In this document: piece by piece, positions 55,307-63,026 of the stretch
Layout: each line of letters begins with the position of its first letter
Numbering within the stretch: the stretch's first letter is position 1
Source of the DNA: Marinifilum breve
GTDB taxonomy: Bacteria; Bacteroidota; Bacteroidia; Bacteroidales; Marinifilaceae
DNA length: 64,000 bases
Direction of reading: 5' to 3'
Assembly (NCBI RefSeq): GCF_003202155.1
Contig: NZ_QFLI01000001.1
Coordinates: forward strand, 868,001-932,000
Notes under the pieces: generated by a model
Databases searched by the model: none
What the model was told of the DNA's origin: nothing
What the model saw: only the letters and a program-made list of their open reading frames with translations
Program-made: the position numbers and the translations under genes

Positions 55307-57283
55307 TTACTTTTTTTTATAATTCTCCTTTCCTTCGTCAAGGAACTTGATGAACTTGCTTACATCCAAATCGTAAGCTGTTGGATCTGTAAGATCATTA
55401 CCATTTTCATCCAAAAGCACATAGTATGGCTGAGCATTTACATTGTACTTACGAATTTGAAGATCTGCATTTTGCTTACCAATGGTTTTCTTTTTCTTTC
55501 CATCGTATTCAGATACATACCATTCTTCTTCTGGTAATTTCTTCTTGTCATCTACATAAAGAGCAACTACAATAAAATCTTCCTGTAATCTCTTCAATAC
55601 CGCAGGATCAGACCAAACATTCGCTTCCATTTCGCGACAGTTTACACAACCGTGTCCAGTGAAATCTACGAAAATTGGTTTTCCTTCACGTTTCGATGCT
55701 TCTAATGCTTCATTATAATCGAAGTAACCTTCCAATCCATGAGGCAAATGTAAAAAGTCAGCGTACTTTGCCTTATGAGTGGCTTTGTGAACTGGTGCTG
55801 CTCCTCCACCTGAATTATCACGCACGATTTGATTTAGGTTAAAATCGTGTGTAGCTTGAGGTGGTGTAAAACCTGATAACATTTTCAATGGAGCTCCAAA
55901 CATACCTGGAATCATATACACAACGAATGAGAATGAAGCAATTGCCAGCATCAATCGAGGTACACTAATACTCTTCAATGGGCTATCGTGAGCAAACATT
56001 AGTTTTCCTAACAAATAGAATCCTAATAATGTGAAGATTACAATCCAGATTGCGATATATACTTCTCTATCCAAAATTCCCCAGTGGTAAGTTTGATCGG
56101 CAACACTTAAGAATTTTAATCCTAATGCCAATTCCAAGAAACCTAATACAACCTTTACAGAGTTCAACCATCCACCTGATTTAGGAAGGTTATTCAACCA
56201 TCCTGGGAAAATTGCAAATAATGTAAATGGCAATGCAAATGCCAACGAGAATCCTAACATACCAATAATTGGCATCAATACTTCACCACCTGCTGATGCT
56301 ACAAGAATTGAACCTACAATTGGACCAGTACATGAGAACGACACAAGTACCAAAGTAAATGCCATAAAGAAAGATCCCATGAAACCGCCTTTATCCTCGT
56401 TCGCTACAGATTTGTTTACCATCCAACTTGGCATAGTAATTTCAAACATTCCAAAGAATGAGAATGCGAAAATCACAAAAATCAAGAAGAATAAAATATT
56501 AGGAACCCAGTGAGTACTTAGGAAGTTAGCGAAATCAGGTCCCATTACTACTGCCAAAATGGTTCCAATTACAGTGTAAATTGCGATAATAGAGAAACCA
56601 TAGAAGAAAGCATTCATTCTTCCTTTTGCTTTATTACCACCGCCTGAGTGCATGAAATAACTCACGGTCATTGGAATCATTGGGAATACACAAGGTGTAA
56701 CAATCGCAAGCAATCCACCTACAAATGCAGCAATAAAAATTGCCCATAAGCCTTTCTTGCTTTCTTTATCATTGTCATCTGAAGAAGCACTTGCTACTGC
56801 AGCTTTCTCTTTTGCTTCACCAAATTTCAAATCAAATTCGTCATCACCCATTACACATTGTCCAGTCTCATCAGAACAAGTCTGATATTCGAAAGTACCA
56901 GCAACATGAAGTGGCAATTCTTTTACCTTAATGGTTTGGCGCATTTCTCCTTCATTCTCGAAGTAGCTTACTTCACCTTCCCAAATTTCGTCGTACTTTT
57001 TGTGAGCATTGATAGGCTTAACTTCTCCTACTCTTTCGTAACTTGAATTCGCAGCGAATTCGAAAGTGATCAAAATCGGACCTAAATCCGCATCGAAATC
57101 GTTCGAGTAAACGTGCCAGGTTTTGTCAATCGTTGCTTTAAAAACAACATCTAATTCGTCTCCTACTTTTACATCTTTCTTAGAAAACTCTACTTTCCAC
57201 TTGGTAGGCTCTATTACCTGTCCGAAAGAAAGTCCGCTAAAAACCATCATCAAAATGGCTAGAATTGTAATTTTACCTTTCAT
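55307..57283 (-). CDS. dsbD: Thiol:disulfide interchange protein DsbD
   Basis: 658 residues from the ATG at 57283. The upstream in-frame ATG (57394) would put 37 polar residues before the signal peptide. Order: signal peptide (ends SFGQ); periplasmic N-terminal domain with TCSDETGQCVMGDDEF; eight or so membrane helices with TPCVFPMIPMTVSYF and FSCTGPIVG, each with a redox cysteine; and a periplasmic thioredoxin-like domain with C546 and C549 in GHGCVNCREMEANVW. DsbD passes electrons from cytoplasmic thioredoxin to periplasmic thiol proteins. The C-terminal motif CVNC differs from the Trx CGPC and is usual for DsbD. It is the central electron donor for the thioredoxin-like proteins downstream in the window. 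Confidence 0.96.
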   Translation of the reverse strand: MKGKITILAILMMVFSGLSFGQVIEPTKWKVEFSKKDVKVGDELDVVFKATIDKTWHVYSNDFDADLGPILITFEFAANSSYERVGEVKPINAHKKYDEIWEGEVSYFENEGEMRQTIKVKELPLHVAGTFEYQTCSDETGQCVMGDDEFDLKFGEAKEKAAVASASSDDNDKESKKGLWAIFIAAFVGGLLAIVTPCVFPMIPMTVSYFMHSGGGNKAKGRMNAFFYGFSIIAIYTVIGTILAVVMGPDFANFLSTHWVPNILFFLIFVIFAFSFFGMFEITMPSWMVNKSVANEDKGGFMGSFFMAFTLVLVSFSCTGPIVGSILVASAGGEVLMPIIGMLGFSLAFALPFTLFAIFPGWLNNLPKSGGWLNSVKVVLGFLELALGLKFLSVADQTYHWGILDREVYIAIWIVIFTLLGFYLLGKLMFAHDSPLKSISVPRLMLAIASFSFVVYMIPGMFGAPLKMLSGFTPPQATHDFNLNQIVRDNSGGGAAPVHKATHKAKYADFLHLPHGLEGYFDYNEALEASKREGKPIFVDFTGHGCVNCREMEANVWSDPAVLKRLQEDFIVVALYVDDKKKLPEEEWYVSEYDGKKKKTIGKQNADLQIRKYNVNAQPYYVLLDENGNDLTDPTAYDLDVSKFIKFLDEGKENYKKK

Positions 57284-57844
57284 CTGTTTCTTTTTAGTCT
57301 TAACTGATTGCAACCTTATTTTTATCAGATTCCAACCTGTTGGGTTGATTAGTTGATTATTTTTTGGTTTAACCTTTGCTTTAGAGACAACCAAAATCTC
57401 TAAATGGGTGAACGAAATAAGTAAAAAATATCGTTAATTAACGTTAATAATTAACACGTTAGCAGGCATCTAGAAAACAATCAATTATTTATATTGTTTA
57501 TTTTAAAATCCGTAAACTTACTGATTATCTAGAGCTAGGAATTTCAATTACAATCCAGATTAGATAAAAATTAGCTGTAAAAAAAAAATGATTTTTTTTT
57601 ACTTTTTTTCACTGATTGTTGTGATTATGCATCAAATGCTTAAAATCTATAAACTCAAAGGCTAATTTTGATTTCAAATTAATAGATATGAAGTGGGCAG
57701 TTTCCTACTTTTCTTATACGAAAAGTGTATTAATACTAGCTTTGAATTGATTCTAATTTTGTGAGATAATTGAGAACATTTTCATTTCTAAATAAAAAAT
57801 CTTCCAATTAATAATGTACTTGAATGTAATGCTTTATTTTATCC

Positions 57845-57889
57845 CTTTCGCAACTTTTTGCGGAAGGGTATGCAAAAAGTTGCGGAAAG
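57845..57889. repeat. Extragenic palindrome
   Basis: GCAACTTTTTGC at 57,850-57,861 and its perfect complement at 57,872-57,883 enclose 10 bases, and CTTTC/GAAAG extends the stem past a one-base bulge. It could be a REP-like element or an RNA hairpin. It lacks a terminator tail. Confidence 0.5.
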
Positions 57890-57962
57890 CACATTTGTAT
57901 CACTGCCAAAGCACCCCACATTTTTACAAACATCAAACTTTTGTTCTTAGGAAAGATAAAAC

Positions 57963-58005
57963 AAAAAGGAGGATGTCCATTAAATTTGGACATCCTCCTT
58001 TTTTT
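57963..58005. terminator. Terminator of the ferredoxin operon
   Basis: A 16-bp perfect stem, AAAAAGGAGGATGTCC with its complement, 9-base loop, ending in T runs on both strands. It lies 21 bases past the stop of the membrane polyferredoxin gene. Confidence 0.92.
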
Positions 58006-58025
58006 ATATCAGTTTAAACTCTCGC

Positions 58026-59075
58026 TTAAAAAGCATCTTTCTTACACACATCGTTGCATTTGTTACACTGTACACAGTCGTAATTCGAAATGTAAGAATA
58101 TTTTTTCTTTCTATCGATTACAATAGCTTGTGTTGGACATACTTTTTCGCACATACCACAATACACACAATTATCGTCTTTTATTTTTCTTGGTTTGAAT
58201 GAAAAGAATGAAACCACTCCCAACAATACACCATAAGGACATAAGAAACGACAGAATGGACGTGGCACCCAATATCCCAATGCTAGAATTGCGATCAGGT
58301 ACAACCAGGTTCCAATGCCGAAAGCTAACAAAAACTTAGGCTCCATAGGATGTCCTAAAATAAATGCCAATCCTTGTTCAAACCAGGTTTGTCCTGTAAA
58401 GAACAAAACTTTATATGGCTCAACCTCACAAACAAAAAAGCATGCACTTTGAATTGCAAAATAAACCGTTGCAATTAACATGAGAACTGGTATAACTTTT
58501 AATGCATTATTCAGTTTTTTAGGCAGTTTGATTGTCTTTTTGGATTTTTGTACAATGTGCTGAACTGCTCCCAATGGACATCCTGATGTACAAAACACAC
58601 GCCCTATAATTAATGCAATAATTAATGGAAGCATAAAAATAATCAAGCTAGCAAGACCAACTTCAGCTGGAGTAATCAAGCCCATTGTGGTGTTTGAAAT
58701 GGCTCCAACCGGACAAACACAGCCTCCTCTTATAAATCCAAGGTAAGCAAATGTAATAATGGCCATCACAGTCATTGCTTTTTGAGATTTCTTTCTCCAA
58801 ACAAAGAACACACCTATTAAAAGCAATAGTAATAAGACACCCAAATCTACAAATACCATATATTCCGGTGTTGGAAAATATTCTTTTGGAATGTAGTTGT
58901 CTTTAAACTCTCGGATGTTACCCCTACTTAAATCATCAATACTATGACTATCATGTTCCTGAGGAGTAGGCAAAGCCATACTTGTATTTACAGAAGCTAC
59001 CAAAGAAACCAGAGCAAACGCAATAACGATAATTACTCTCATATTTAATTTAAATCCTTTAAGCTCCATATTCAT
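58026..59075 (-). CDS. Membrane polyferredoxin, NapH/NosR-C-terminal-like
   Basis: 349 residues. A signal-like helix is followed by four to five membrane helices with cysteine motifs CVCP, CTSGCP and CRFLCPYG in loops, and a C-terminal pair of [4Fe-4S] motifs CVYCGMCEKVCP and CVQCNKCNDVC. This is the layout of NapH, NosR and CcoG-like proteins that move electrons from the quinol pool through the membrane. The ATG at 59075 overlaps the end of the Tat ferredoxin gene by 17 bases, which favours coupled translation. An ATG at 59042 directly before the leader helix is an alternative. Its electron acceptor would be the periplasmic ferredoxin encoded just upstream. Confidence 0.9.
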   Translation of the reverse strand: MNMELKGFKLNMRVIIVIAFALVSLVASVNTSMALPTPQEHDSHSIDDLSRGNIREFKDNYIPKEYFPTPEYMVFVDLGVLLLLLLIGVFFVWRKKSQKAMTVMAIITFAYLGFIRGGCVCPVGAISNTTMGLITPAEVGLASLIIFMLPLIIALIIGRVFCTSGCPLGAVQHIVQKSKKTIKLPKKLNNALKVIPVLMLIATVYFAIQSACFFVCEVEPYKVLFFTGQTWFEQGLAFILGHPMEPKFLLAFGIGTWLYLIAILALGYWVPRPFCRFLCPYGVLLGVVSFFSFKPRKIKDDNCVYCGMCEKVCPTQAIVIDRKKKYSYISNYDCVQCNKCNDVCKKDAF

Positions 59076-59694
59076 TCATATCATTTTGACCATACTCCAA
59101 CTCGTAAATTCCTTTAAAATCATCCTCTGGCCCGATGTACAAACGATCAATTGCATCCTCTGGGCAAATTCTTGCGATGTCGCATGAATTACAGTTCAAA
59201 CACAAATCAGGACGAATAATCAAAAACATCGATTTGGTTCCTTTATCAGTACAAGCTTCTGCACATTTACCACATCCTGTGCATTTATCATGATCGATAT
59301 CGTAGATAAAGTAACCATCCTTACCTCCTGAGAAATTCTTGCGAGTTACTGCATCATGTGGACAAACTCTTTCACCATCACTCATGATCTTTTCAGATTC
59401 GATTTGTTTGTTTTTAATGTGGCCATAACAAACAACACAACAAGAACATTTTTTCTGATCGTTAACCGCTTTTACGGCTGAAGGTGTACGCACACAGGCA
59501 GTTTCACATTTTCCACAATTGGTACATTTGTCTGGATCTATCTGCCAAACATATCTAGAACGTGGACCTGCAGTTTCTTCATCTAAATGTTGACCTACAA
59601 TTCTGTAAGCTATCCCTCCAAGTGCAAGAGTACATGTGGCCTGACCAGCTTTACGCAAAAAGCTACGTCTGTCCCAATTCTTCTTTTCAGTCAT
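59059..59694 (-). CDS. Tat-exported polyferredoxin
   Basis: 211 residues. The leader has a twin-arginine motif DRRSFLRKAG (R9, R10) and a hydrophobic stretch, so it is folded with its clusters in the cytoplasm and exported. Iron-sulfur motifs: CTNCGKCETAC near 56, CSCCVVC and GERVCP in the middle, CTGCGKCAEAC and CLNCNSCDIARICP near the end, enough for about four [4Fe-4S] clusters of the NapG/NrfC type. Together with the membrane polyferredoxin downstream it forms a quinol-to-periplasm electron path. The terminal reductase or acceptor is not encoded nearby. It starts 9 bases after the stop of the substrate-binding lipoprotein gene. Confidence 0.93.
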   Translation of the reverse strand: MTEKKNWDRRSFLRKAGQATCTLALGGIAYRIVGQHLDEETAGPRSRYVWQIDPDKCTNCGKCETACVRTPSAVKAVNDQKKCSCCVVCYGHIKNKQIESEKIMSDGERVCPHDAVTRKNFSGGKDGYFIYDIDHDKCTGCGKCAEACTDKGTKSMFLIIRPDLCLNCNSCDIARICPEDAIDRLYIGPEDDFKGIYELEYGQNDMNEYGA

Positions 59695-59702
59695 AATAAT
59701 AG

Positions 59703-60641
59703 TTAGTTTTGTGCTATCGATTTTTTATATGGATTTGGGATCCATGATGCAGGTTTTACAAATCCTGCGCTTAACATTCCTTCTGGAGATTTATCTTTCG
59801 ATAAGGCCAATAATGCCTTCTGGAAACGCATTGCATCTTCTTTCGAAATTTTCTTACGATCTAATACCACAGAACACAATGGCATTTTTTCAGTTTCTCC
59901 AATCACTCTGAAATCATCCTCGCTGGCAACATCTACCGCACAACTTGCCGACATCACATAATCAGATACAATAGCTACTTCTGCTTTTTTATCCATTAAC
60001 TCATTGATGCTTTCCAAACAGCTCGCTTTATAGTAGATTTTTCCTGGTTTAATATTCATGCTATCCAATTGACGTAAAGGAGCATGGTATTTTTCATATG
60101 CATCTTCCTGACCCGCAACCAATGTTCTTCCATTGATATCGTCCATGGTTTTAATATCTGAATCTTTTCTCACCAAATAAACACCCGTTAACCATTGGTT
60201 ATCATACACATCAAGAATATCAGCAATTCTCTCATAACGAAAGTGATTTTCTTTCATTAGCATGAAAGCATTCCATGGTTTTGTAATTACGCCATCATGA
60301 GTTTTTGCTCTTAATTGATCTTCCATCATGTATGGCTCCATATAATAGGTAATCTGTAAATCAATATTAAATTGTTCCATCAATTGCTTTTGCAATTCTT
60401 CATATTCTCTTGCTGCAATATCGTGAATACAAGCACATGCTGTTTTCTTACAATAGGTATCATTTAACGCCAGGTTAATGGTTAATACCTCCTCATTAGA
60501 CGATGGCTCACCACAACAAGGCATAAATGCTGTTTCCTCAAATCCTTCATCTTTTTTTACTTCCTTTTTAGGCTTCTCGTTACACGCTACAAATACACTG
60601 ACCAACAATGCAATCGCGGATAATTTAATAAGTGATTTCAT
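59703..60641 (-). CDS. PhnD-like solute-binding lipoprotein, Cys-rich N-terminus
   Basis: 312 residues from the ATG at 60641. Leader ends VFVAC, so C20 is probably lipidated. The body is a type 2 periplasmic binding protein of the phosphate/phosphonate (PhnD-like) kind: VLTINLALNDTYC, ITYYMEPYMMEDQLRAKTHDGVITKPWNAFML, GVYLVRKDSDIKTMDDINGRTLVAGQEDAYEKYHAP, KAEVAIVSDYVMS. Unusual are PCCGEPSS at C42/C43 and C64, C69 and C71 in TYCKKTACACIHDI, which could hold a metal or be redox-active. No ABC permease or ATPase gene is nearby; instead two iron-sulfur proteins follow in the same operon. So it may be a sensor or electron-transfer partner rather than a transporter subunit. Confidence 0.85.
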   Translation of the reverse strand: MKSLIKLSAIALLVSVFVACNEKPKKEVKKDEGFEETAFMPCCGEPSSNEEVLTINLALNDTYCKKTACACIHDIAAREYEELQKQLMEQFNIDLQITYYMEPYMMEDQLRAKTHDGVITKPWNAFMLMKENHFRYERIADILDVYDNQWLTGVYLVRKDSDIKTMDDINGRTLVAGQEDAYEKYHAPLRQLDSMNIKPGKIYYKASCLESINELMDKKAEVAIVSDYVMSASCAVDVASEDDFRVIGETEKMPLCSVVLDRKKISKEDAMRFQKALLALSKDKSPEGMLSAGFVKPASWIPNPYKKSIAQN

Positions 60642-60732
60642 GTTATAAAGCTTTAATATACTACATCGGATTCCCCTATCACCTGTTTTCATTCAACAGA
60701 TCAAAATCCTATACTGTTAATTCAAAATTGAT

Positions 60733-60740
60733 CAAACTTA
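60733..60740 (-). promoter_or_regulatory. Candidate -7 element of the ferredoxin cassette
   Basis: TAAGTTTG on the minus strand, the same 8-mer as upstream of susC, about 92 bases before the lipoprotein start. No clear -33 element. Confidence 0.3.
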
Positions 60741-61089
60741 TAAAAAAAGGAACACTTTTCTATCTGGGAATTTTAATCAACCTCTCCCAGTGTTTGCCTA
60801 TATGACACTATTCCTATAAAAATGGATGAATAAAAGTGTGACTTTATACATTATTCATAATCCCTCTAAATAAAAACAGTTTTAACGACCACCACATCAC
60901 TTTATTCATAGAGTCTCTTTTTATTCGCTTGATTTTTCACAATTTTACTATCATGACACCAAACTTTAGACTTTGGATGAATAATAAGCTCCATTTTTAA
61001 CCTTAATTAACTGAGAAGTTGTAATGAAAAAGATTTACGGTAAGGTTTTCACTTTGTTTAGCCTAAATTCGTTCGCATAAGTTTTAAAA

Positions 61090-61123
61090 GAAAAAAACTC
61101 CTGTCTCTATAAAGAAACAGGAG
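61090..61123 (-). terminator. Terminator of the thioredoxin gene at 61148
   Basis: On the minus strand CTCCTGTTTC pairs with GAGACAGGAG (one G-U pair), loop of 6 bases, then a run of seven Ts. Confidence 0.88.
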
Positions 61124-61147
61124 CTTTATATACTTTTATTATTGGTA

Positions 61148-61552
61148 TTATTTTGCCAAATCGAGCAATTGTTGCTCATTTTGCATTCCCAATACTTTCT
61201 TCATTTCTTTTCCAGAATGATCTGCAAAAATTAAAGTAGGATATGCTTTAACACCATACTTTTTAGCAATCTCTGGTCCTTCACCTTTCTCTGCATCGAT
61301 TTTTAAGCAGATATATTTCTTGTTATATACTTTTCCAACACTTTCCAAGGTAAAATATTTTTTAGCCATTACTTTACATGGACCACACCATGAGGTGTAG
61401 AAATCCATAAACAATTGCTTGCCTTCTTTCTTAGCTTTTGCTTGTGCTTCGGCATAAGTTCCATGGAAAAATTCTATTCCTTGAGCATTAACAGTCGTAG
61501 AAAGAAACATCATTACAACTCCCACGAACAAAACCATTTTTAACTTCTTCAT
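61148..61552 (-). CDS. Secreted thioredoxin-like protein
   Basis: 134 residues. A signal peptide ends near VNAQ, then a compact thioredoxin fold with WCGPC (C56 and C59) in FMDFYTSWCGPCKVMAKKYF and the cis-proline region GVKAYPTLIF. The motif is the same as in cytoplasmic thioredoxins, but the leader sends it to the periplasm, where DsbD could keep it reduced. The small size and the MDFYTSWCGPCK region suggest the thioredoxin_7/DUF255-like group. It stands as a single-gene unit with its own terminator, in a row with other thiol proteins on the same strand. Confidence 0.93.
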   Translation of the reverse strand: MKKLKMVLFVGVVMMFLSTTVNAQGIEFFHGTYAEAQAKAKKEGKQLFMDFYTSWCGPCKVMAKKYFTLESVGKVYNKKYICLKIDAEKGEGPEIAKKYGVKAYPTLIFADHSGKEMKKVLGMQNEQQLLDLAK

Positions 61553-61675
61553 TTTTAAAAATTTTAATCCTTGTTAGACAATTTGTTGTTTAAACTCTGC
61601 TAAAGTTAGCAAAATATACACCTTAAAATCCTAACTAAAAGTTAATTATTAGATTAGAACAAACTAAACCAATAA

Positions 61676-61705
61676 TAAAAAAGACTGCCCAAAAAGACAG
61701 TCTTT
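61676..61705 (-). terminator. Terminator of the DsbD-N-like gene
   Basis: AAAGACTG and CAGTCTTT form the stem, with a T-rich tail on the minus strand, 21 bases past the stop at 61726. Confidence 0.8.
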
Positions 61706-61725
61706 CACTTAAATATAAACTTGAT

Positions 61726-62199
61726 TTACTTTGAAGGATAATTCAAATCAAACTCATCATCCCCCATAACACATTGTCCTGTTTGGTCTGAACATGTTTG
61801 GAAATCGAAAGTACCCTCAACATGTAATGGTAAACTTTTCACCTTAATTTTCTGACGCATTTCTGCAGTGTTTTCGAAATAACTTACATCACCTTCCCAA
61901 ATTTTGTCGTATTTCTTATGAGCATTAATTGGTTTTACTTTTCCAATACGCTCGTAACTTGCATGATTTTCAAAATCAAATTCGATTAAGATTGGTCCTA
62001 AATCCGGATCAAAATCATTTGAATAAACATGCCAGCTTTTATCAATCTTAGCTTTAAAAACCACTTCGATTACATCACCAACTTTAATTTCTTTTTTAGA
62101 CAACTCAACAGTCCATTTTGCTGGTGTTAAAATCTGAGCAAATGAACCCACTGACACACTTAACATTAGTACTAACAATACTGCAATTTTACTTTTCAT
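61726..62199 (-). CDS. Stand-alone DsbD N-terminal domain protein
   Basis: 157 residues. A signal peptide is followed by one domain that matches the N-terminal domain of DsbD in this window almost residue for residue: KIDKSWHVYSNDFDPDLGPILIEF, KVKPINAHKKYDKIWEGDVSYFEN and TCSDQTGQCVMGDDEFDL occur in both with few changes. In DsbD this domain receives electrons from the thioredoxin-like domain and hands them to periplasmic partners. The two cysteines of TCSDQTGQC are kept, so the copy could be redox-active. It looks like a recent duplication of part of dsbD into a single-domain secreted protein, perhaps a mobile electron carrier. Confidence 0.93.
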   Translation of the reverse strand: MKSKIAVLLVLMLSVSVGSFAQILTPAKWTVELSKKEIKVGDVIEVVFKAKIDKSWHVYSNDFDPDLGPILIEFDFENHASYERIGKVKPINAHKKYDKIWEGDVSYFENTAEMRQKIKVKSLPLHVEGTFDFQTCSDQTGQCVMGDDEFDLNYPSK

Positions 62200-62340
62200 A
62201 TCTTTATTTTTTACTTATAAAAGAGTTCCCTCTTTAATATTAATGTTTATTCTTTCTGCCTTTAAGACAATAATAATACTAAATAGGGTGAAACTAAGCT
62301 GAATTTTTTAAGCTTAATTAACCTTTGTGAATTACTGTAT

Positions 62341-62368
62341 AAAAAAACCGCCTCAATTGAGACGGTTT
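62341..62368 (-). terminator. Terminator of the SRPBCC gene
   Basis: AAACCG-CTCAATTGAG-CGGTTT, a palindrome with one mismatched pair, followed on the minus strand by a T run. Confidence 0.82.
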
Positions 62369-62405
62369 GTACTATTCTTTATTATCACACAAACATCAAG
62401 ACCGA

Positions 62406-62924
62406 TTACTTGTTGTAATAATTTTGAATCCCTTTTAGAGTTGTTGAAAGCTCTTTCCCAATTGCTTTAAATGTTTTTGTCTTAGGCGCTCCTTTATTAA
62501 CCTTGAAATAGGATTCCAATCTCACTTTAGTTTTCGATTTTCCTGATGGTTCAATGTAATAATTCACTACATAGTATTCTACCGGATACTGAGAATCTTC
62601 TGACCTAAAACAAATGCGTTTAGCTGCTTTTGCAAAAACTGTTACTTCCTCTCCTCTTTCTGTTCCATCAGTCATTTTTACCAAACGATATGCTTCGTAA
62701 CCATCTCCTTCTTTTTCCACAGAAGTTACAAACTCTGAGTTGTACTCATCTACCTTATCCAAAACAGAAATTAATTTCCACACCTCATCAGGACTTGCAT
62801 TTACAACTCCTTCTCGTTGAAGGGTTGGCGGAAGTTTTTTTGCTGGTTGCATTCCTTGTTGTGCTAGCAAGCTGCCTATATTTAGCGCAAATACTGCTAC
62901 TAATAAAATCAAATATCTTTTCAT
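62406..62924 (-). CDS. Secreted SRPBCC/START-like protein
   Basis: 172 residues. A signal peptide ends near SLLAQ. The remaining 150 residues read as a SRPBCC (polyketide-cyclase-like) fold: REGVVNASPDEVWKLISVLDKVDEYNSEFVTSVEKEG at the start, EEVTVFAKAAKRICFRSED and a final helix AIGKELSTTLKGIQNYYN. Such folds have a hydrophobic pocket and bind lipids or aromatic ligands. Export is less common than the cytoplasmic form. No cysteine pair is present, so it is not itself a thiol protein. Its ligand is unknown. It lies between the DsbD-N-like and TlpA-like genes with its own terminator. Confidence 0.85.
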   Translation of the reverse strand: MKRYLILLVAVFALNIGSLLAQQGMQPAKKLPPTLQREGVVNASPDEVWKLISVLDKVDEYNSEFVTSVEKEGDGYEAYRLVKMTDGTERGEEVTVFAKAAKRICFRSEDSQYPVEYYVVNYYIEPSGKSKTKVRLESYFKVNKGAPKTKTFKAIGKELSTTLKGIQNYYNK

Positions 62925-62944
62925 CTATTTATAATTTCATTTTT

Positions 62945-62982
62945 TAATAAAAGTCCCAATTACCCCGAGGTAATCAGGACTT
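62945..62982 (-). terminator. Terminator of the TlpA-like gene
   Basis: AAGTCC-CA-ATTACC pairs with GGTAAT-CA-GGACTT around the loop CCGA, with a 2-base internal mismatch. T-rich tail on the minus strand. Confidence 0.8.
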
Positions 62983-63026
62983 CCCCCCATTCAATCAGCA
63001 ATATTTAATTTATTGCTGAAACAATA

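Larger units (their letters stand above)
57284..58025. other. Intergenic region upstream of dsbD
   Basis: 742 bases. It holds a palindrome at 57,845-57,889 and the terminator of the ferredoxin operon at 57,963-58,005, listed separately. No gene is supported; short open frames at the palindrome are accidental. Confidence 0.5.
60642..61147. other. Intergenic region upstream of the ferredoxin cassette
   Basis: 506 bases without a gene. It holds a candidate -7 element for the cassette and, at its far end, the terminator of the thioredoxin gene. The rest is plain AT-rich sequence. Confidence 0.5.

Noticed and set aside
59703-60641. Phosphonate ABC uptake system
   Set aside because: Only the binding-protein-like gene is present; no permease or ATPase gene is nearby and the neighbours are ferredoxins.
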